Shown here: piece by piece, positions 24,801-30,400 of the stretch
How positions within the stretch are numbered: position 1 is the first letter of the stretch
Layout: each line of letters begins with the position of its first letter
Source: Anodontia alba
Taxonomy: Eukaryota; Mollusca; Bivalvia; Lucinida; Lucinidae
DNA length: 64,000 bases
Reading direction: 5' to 3'
Assembly (NCBI GenBank): GCA_964016985.1
Contig: OZ024828.1
Location: forward strand, 89,210,399-89,274,398
Position numbers and translations under genes: made by a program
Notes under the pieces: model-generated
What the model saw: the letters and a program-made list of their open reading frames with translations, nothing else
What the model was told of the DNA's origin: nothing
The model's database searches: none

Positions 24801-27390
24801 AGCTCTGCTCGACAGTCAGCTGAGTGTAAATTTCTCGAGCCTTTCCAATTATAACACTTTGCAAAAGCAAGGTCCAATGCTCCTTTGGCCATTTTAAATT
24901 TTCTGCTACTTTTTCAAAATGAAGAAAATATTTGTCAACTTCTTTTTCTTGAAATGGAGGAACTAATCTAATGTGTTTGGTAACATCAAAATGAGTGCCA
25001 GAGTCTAAAGGTTGCCGTTTTACCGTCATGGATTGCATTTCTAATTCTTTCATTCTTAATTCTGTATCAAATTTTATTTTTTCCCTTTCTATCTGAATTT
25101 GTCTTTCTTTTTCTTTCTCTCTCTCTTCCATTTCCATTCTTTCTTTCTGCATTTGTCTTTCTTTTTCTTTCTCTCTCTCTTCCATTTGCATTCTTTCTTT
25201 CTGAACTCTTTCTTCCATTTCCATTCTTTCCTTCTGCATTTGTCTTTCTTGTTCTAATCTTAATTTTTCTAACTCAATTTGCTTCTGAATTTCAAGCTCT
25301 TGCATTTGCAAACCTGTCTGAGTTACGAGAACAAGAGACAAAGCAGAAGAATCAAGAATTTCCTTATCAACCAAAAATTGAACCAAAATATTTTTTTTTC
25401 TTGTTTTAACATGGACTTATTTACGGTAGTCAATTCATAATGAGCAGCAATGTCCAACAAATCTGACTTTTTGGCCACATTTAACAGCTCCTGCGAAGGC
25501 GCAACAATATAAGCTTGAAGGTCAAACAACATGATTGCTTTTTGCTGGTTTTATCAAGTAAATTTATCAATCAGAGTTTATTTGTTGATATTTTTCAAAA
25601 GTCAATACTTGCTTTTTTTTTATTTTTTATTATTATTATATTTTTTTGAAAGCCAATACTTGTTTTTTATAAAACAAATATTTTTATATTTACTGAGATT
25701 TTTTAAAAGTCAGTACTTGTTTTATAGCAAACAAATATTTTTTTTTTTTTTAAAAAATCTATTTATTTTCTTTAAAAAGCTCAAACTTGTTTTAGCTCAA
25801 GAAAATGTTCGATCCCGGACGAGCCCCCAATTTCTGTTACGAGCCAAGTGTAACGAGAAAGAAATGAACGTGAAACCAGCAACAAGTTTTAAATTATTAA
25901 CAATATTTATTCCACAAAAAAATAAGACAAGATTCAAAACAAAAGAATGTAAGTAGACAGTACCTTTCAAGTTTATGTCACAAAGTCCCTCTGAAATAAT
26001 CCATGAGAATTTTTAAAACAAATCCTTTGAATATCAGTTTCTGATCCCACAATTTAATGTTCCTGAATTCAGAATTTAAGTCCAGAATGAATAAAATATT
26101 AAAGTAATCCAGTATAGAATAATTTCCAGTGAAAGTATACAAAGATGCCCAAATGAAAATCTTTTCTCCTTATATAATATCAAAGAAGGTTCTAGAAAAA
26201 GAATTTACTACAAGCATCTCTTATTTTCCAGTTCCAATCAAGAAACTTCTAAATCTTCCATGACATTCCAAAAACAACTCAGTCCAGAATCAAGGACGTA
26301 AACATCATGTTATTGTAAACATGTTGAACATTCCAGAAAGTTATTTTTGGAAACATAGTAAATAAAGCTATTTATGGAAACATAGTAAACATGTTGTTTA
26401 AAACAATTGAACACCCTGTTATATAACAGAATGATCATGTTGAGTCTGTCCAAAATCCCACATGCTTAGATTTCCATATATTTTGTCTCATATGTAATAA
26501 TTAATGTAGAGTACTCTTACAATGTACCCCAAACAAACTGTGTTTTTGGTGGATGGGGGGTGTGGGTGGGATGGTGTATACTGTTTTCACATTGTCCGTT
26601 CATTCGTCAGATCAGTATGTCCACCCCTCAGTTACATTTTGTTCCTTGGGAGTGGTGGGATGGTGGGGGTTGGTATCTTATAAGTACTGCTAATTAGCAA
26701 TTTCTTGTTTCTTGTTGCAGGCTTACTAAAATGGTGGGAATGGACTGTGAGATGGTAGGAGTAGGTGATGGCAGTGAAAACATGCTGGCTCGAGTTTCCA
26801 TTGTAAATCAACATGGTGAGATGCTGTATGACAAGTTTGTGAAACCCATGGAAAATGTTGTTGATTATCGTACCCATGTCAGTGGGGTCAGAAAGGAGGA
26901 TATTGAAGCTGGTATAAAGCATTTTTCCTCTTTTAATGTTTAAGCAGACAACATTCTAAAATTCATATGTTCATTTTTCAGAGAAAATAAGACTTGACAT
27001 TTCATGGGAATGTCAAGCCTTATTTTCTCTGAAAAAAACAACAACAACAAAAACAACAAAAACCAGAAAGATTTCAAAGAGTCTGCTATACTTGTGTTTA
27101 CACTTATGTTTGAGCTGCACTATACAAAAATGGGCAAATAGTGCAAGTATAAACAGTGAAGACTGGGCTGTAGAAATATCAAAATCTATTCTTGCTCCCT
27201 GGACAATTAATATGTCAAAACTGACTTGTCCAATTAAAATTTACCTGTCCAGAAATTTGATTTTTTTTTTCTTATTTCTTCACAAAAAGAGGCATTGTTG
27301 CATTCATTTGAAGTGCATCACAAGCACTTCTGATGATTACACATGATATGTTTTTTGTTGTTGATGTTGTTGTTGTTGTTGTTGTTGTTG

Positions 27391-27458
<68 letters not shown>

Positions 27459-30400
27459 TAAGTAAATATCTATCTGGAAACAACTTCTGTTTAGTCCAAA
27501 GAATTCTTATGATCATATCCAATGAATTTTCACTTATCAAGAACCGTTATCAGACTGTGACTTTGACCTTGTGATGTCATGGGATTTGGACTGCTTACCA
27601 CTAGACTGGTTACTAGTGGTAAACGAAGCCTGTAGATGTTGCTCAGGTTGTATGCTCCTTGATCCCCCCCCCCCCACCAACACCCCCACCCCTATCCCTA
27701 CCCCCTGGTCCCTGTTTATTCATGGTCAAATATTTCTATATCTTCTAAAAGCCTTGATGAATTGACATGAAGCATTGGAAATTGTTTAAGTTGCTGTACA
27801 AAACCCACTACCCACTTTATACAGGTCAAGGTCAATATTCAAGGTCAGGTGTTAGTCATACAAAATTGTGACCAGTCTATATCCTTAACACTTTCAGGGA
27901 TTTTCGTAGCACTTTAACAATTGCCCACATTATTGTCTTCATGTGCAAAACCATCAGCTGTGTGAGGTTATGGTCACAATGGAAATGCAAGGTCACACGT
28001 TTTTGGCAAATAATTTGTGTCTACTCCATATCTTCTAAAGCCTTGATAAAATTTTGGTAAAGTGTCCATATCCTTGCTTTGATGTGCAGAAACCTTGACT
28101 GGACAATGTTGGTTGATGGTCATGTTCCACAAGGTGGTAAATAACCTGCTATTGTTGGGTGCTAGTGTAGACACATATTTGTTTAAACATAACCAATAAT
28201 TTATTTATTTATTTATTGATTTATTGGTTGATTGATTGATTTATTTATTTTTCAGGTGAAGAGTTTTCTCAAGTACAACAGGATGTTGCTGAGATTCTGA
28301 AAGGGAGGATTTTGGTTGGTCATGCTCTGGAAAATGACTTGAAGGTATTGGAAAATAACTTCTTTTTAGCTCACCTGAGCTATGCTCAGGATGAGCTATA
28401 GTGATCACTCTTTGTCTGTTGTCTGTCCGTCCGTACATCTGTCCGTTAACATTTTCAAATGACTTCTCCTCTGAAGCCGCTGAGCCAATTTTGCTCAAAT
28501 TTCATATGGAGCCTCCTTAGGTTGGGGGACAAAAGATTGCTGAAATGGTCGTGGTCAGTTGAGCAAGATGGCCGCCATGCCCATACATCTTCTTCTCCAG
28601 AACCAAGGATGCCTTGGGGGCTCAATTTTTGCACAAATCATTGTGGACGAAAGGTCTACCAAATTTGCTAAAATAATGGTCGTACATTGACATTTGACAT
28701 TTTTGAAATTTTTTCAGCTAGGTCAAGTTTTTTTCCCTATGCATTTGTATGGGCACCATACATTTGTATGGGAAAAATGTTGAGAATTTCAAACGACTTC
28801 TCCTCTGAAGCCTCTGGGCAATGTTGCTCAAATTTCATGTGGAGCCTCCTTAGGGTAGGGGAAAGAAAGATTGCTAAAATGGTTGCAGTCCAGTGACCAA
28901 GATGGGCGCCATGTCCATATATGGTAAAAACCTTTAAAAATCTTCTTCTCCAGAACAGAGGATGCCTTCGGGCTGAATCTTTGCACAAATCATCGGGGAT
29001 GGGAGGTCTACCAAAGTTGCTAAAATGATGTTTGACCTTTTTATGACAAGGTCAAGTTTGCCTGCATATGCATTTGTATGGATCCCATATATTTGTATGG
29101 AAAAATGTTGATAATTTCAAATAACTTCTCCTCTGAAGCCTCTGGTCCAATGTTGCTCAAATTTCATGTGGAGCCTCTTTGAGGCAGGGGAACGAAAGAT
29201 TGCTAAAATGGTCATGGTCCATTGACTGAGATGGCTGCCATGCCCATATATGGATAAAACCTTTAAAGATCTTCTTCTCTAGAACCAAATAAGCCCTGGG
29301 GCCTAATTTTTGCACAAATCATCGGGGACAGGAGATCTACCAAAATTGTTAAAATGATGGTCCTACGTTTGACCTTTTTATGGCAAGGTCGTTTGCTTCC
29401 CCATGCATTTGTATGGGCCCTATACGATTATATAGGAAAATGTTGAGAATTCATATTTTGGACATCTCCTCGGTAATCCAGTTGAATCGAAACTTGATGA
29501 TGAGCATTAGGGTGCCTAGTAGACACAAAACAGCTAAATCAGCCGATAGAAAATCAAAGATGGCCACCACAGCCGCCATCTTGAAAATCAATTTTAGACA
29601 TCTCTTCCCAAACCATTGACTTCTAGGTGGAAATGAGCTAAAATTGTGTCGATCAGAAATCCAAGATGGCTGCAAAGGTTCTGCTCCATTGAACAAGATG
29701 GCCGCTAGAAAAACAGAAAATTCAGGGGGGACATGTTTTCTCTGAAAACACTGTTACTAGTTATATCATGAAAAGGTTTAGTGAGTGGTGGGTTCACAGA
29801 TGGAAAGTTAATGATACTTTTCTTACTTTTCCAAGAAAATAGGTTTTGCCATTTCATGCAACTTGTCACCTGAGAAAAAATAAGAAACTTATTTCAAAAT
29901 GTCCTCTGCTGAAATTTTTACGAAGCATGCTAAGCATTAAACAGAAGCTAATTTTGCTGAGAGATAGGCATGTGAGCCAAGTTATGAGAAAAGAGGTGAA
30001 TGGGATGTGGAATAGTGTAAATAGTGACAGTCCAGACCTGTCTTCACTTACACTCAGTTTAATCAGTCATTTGCTGCTAACCCTGGTCCTGTTGAACCCT
30101 GATAATCCTTGCTTTTACAATCAGTGAAGATGCAGATCAGTCAGCTTCTGAAGAAGTCCATTGATCTGGATCAGCACTTTTTGTTATTCAGTTTGTGAAT
30201 TTGTATCAACAACCTGGATCAAACAATCTGATTGGCTGACAATTAAAAGTGGGTGTGTCATCTTAATTTATTCAGCATGACAAAGATTCCAGTGACTAAA
30301 TAAGTCAATAGCAAAAGTGGTATTCAAACTGAGGACGTTTTCATAATCTGATTAAGGCCTTTATTGTCTACATTTCCTGAAGCATCTGCCAGGTCTGAAA

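Larger units (their letters stand above)
19994..26428 (-). mobile_element. Ty3/Gypsy LTR retrotransposon with Gmr1-type gene order and SCAN-like Gag
   Basis: A 6.4-kb element, transcribed from the minus strand, lies in a REXO4 intron. It has two near-identical LTRs, GAAT on both flanks (19990-19993 and 26429-26432), a tRNA-Pro-type primer site, a purine tract, and one long Gag-Pol region. The pol order is protease, integrase, reverse transcriptase, RNase H. That order is copia-like, while RT/RH and the GPY/F integrase end are Gypsy-like; the combination defines Gmr1-type elements. The Gag contains a SCAN-like segment. I count about nine differences between the LTRs over 594 bp, so insertion was recent on an evolutionary scale. 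Frame breaks near 25391-25399 and 21793-21797 make this copy probably non-autonomous, unless either is a programmed shift. Confidence 0.92.
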
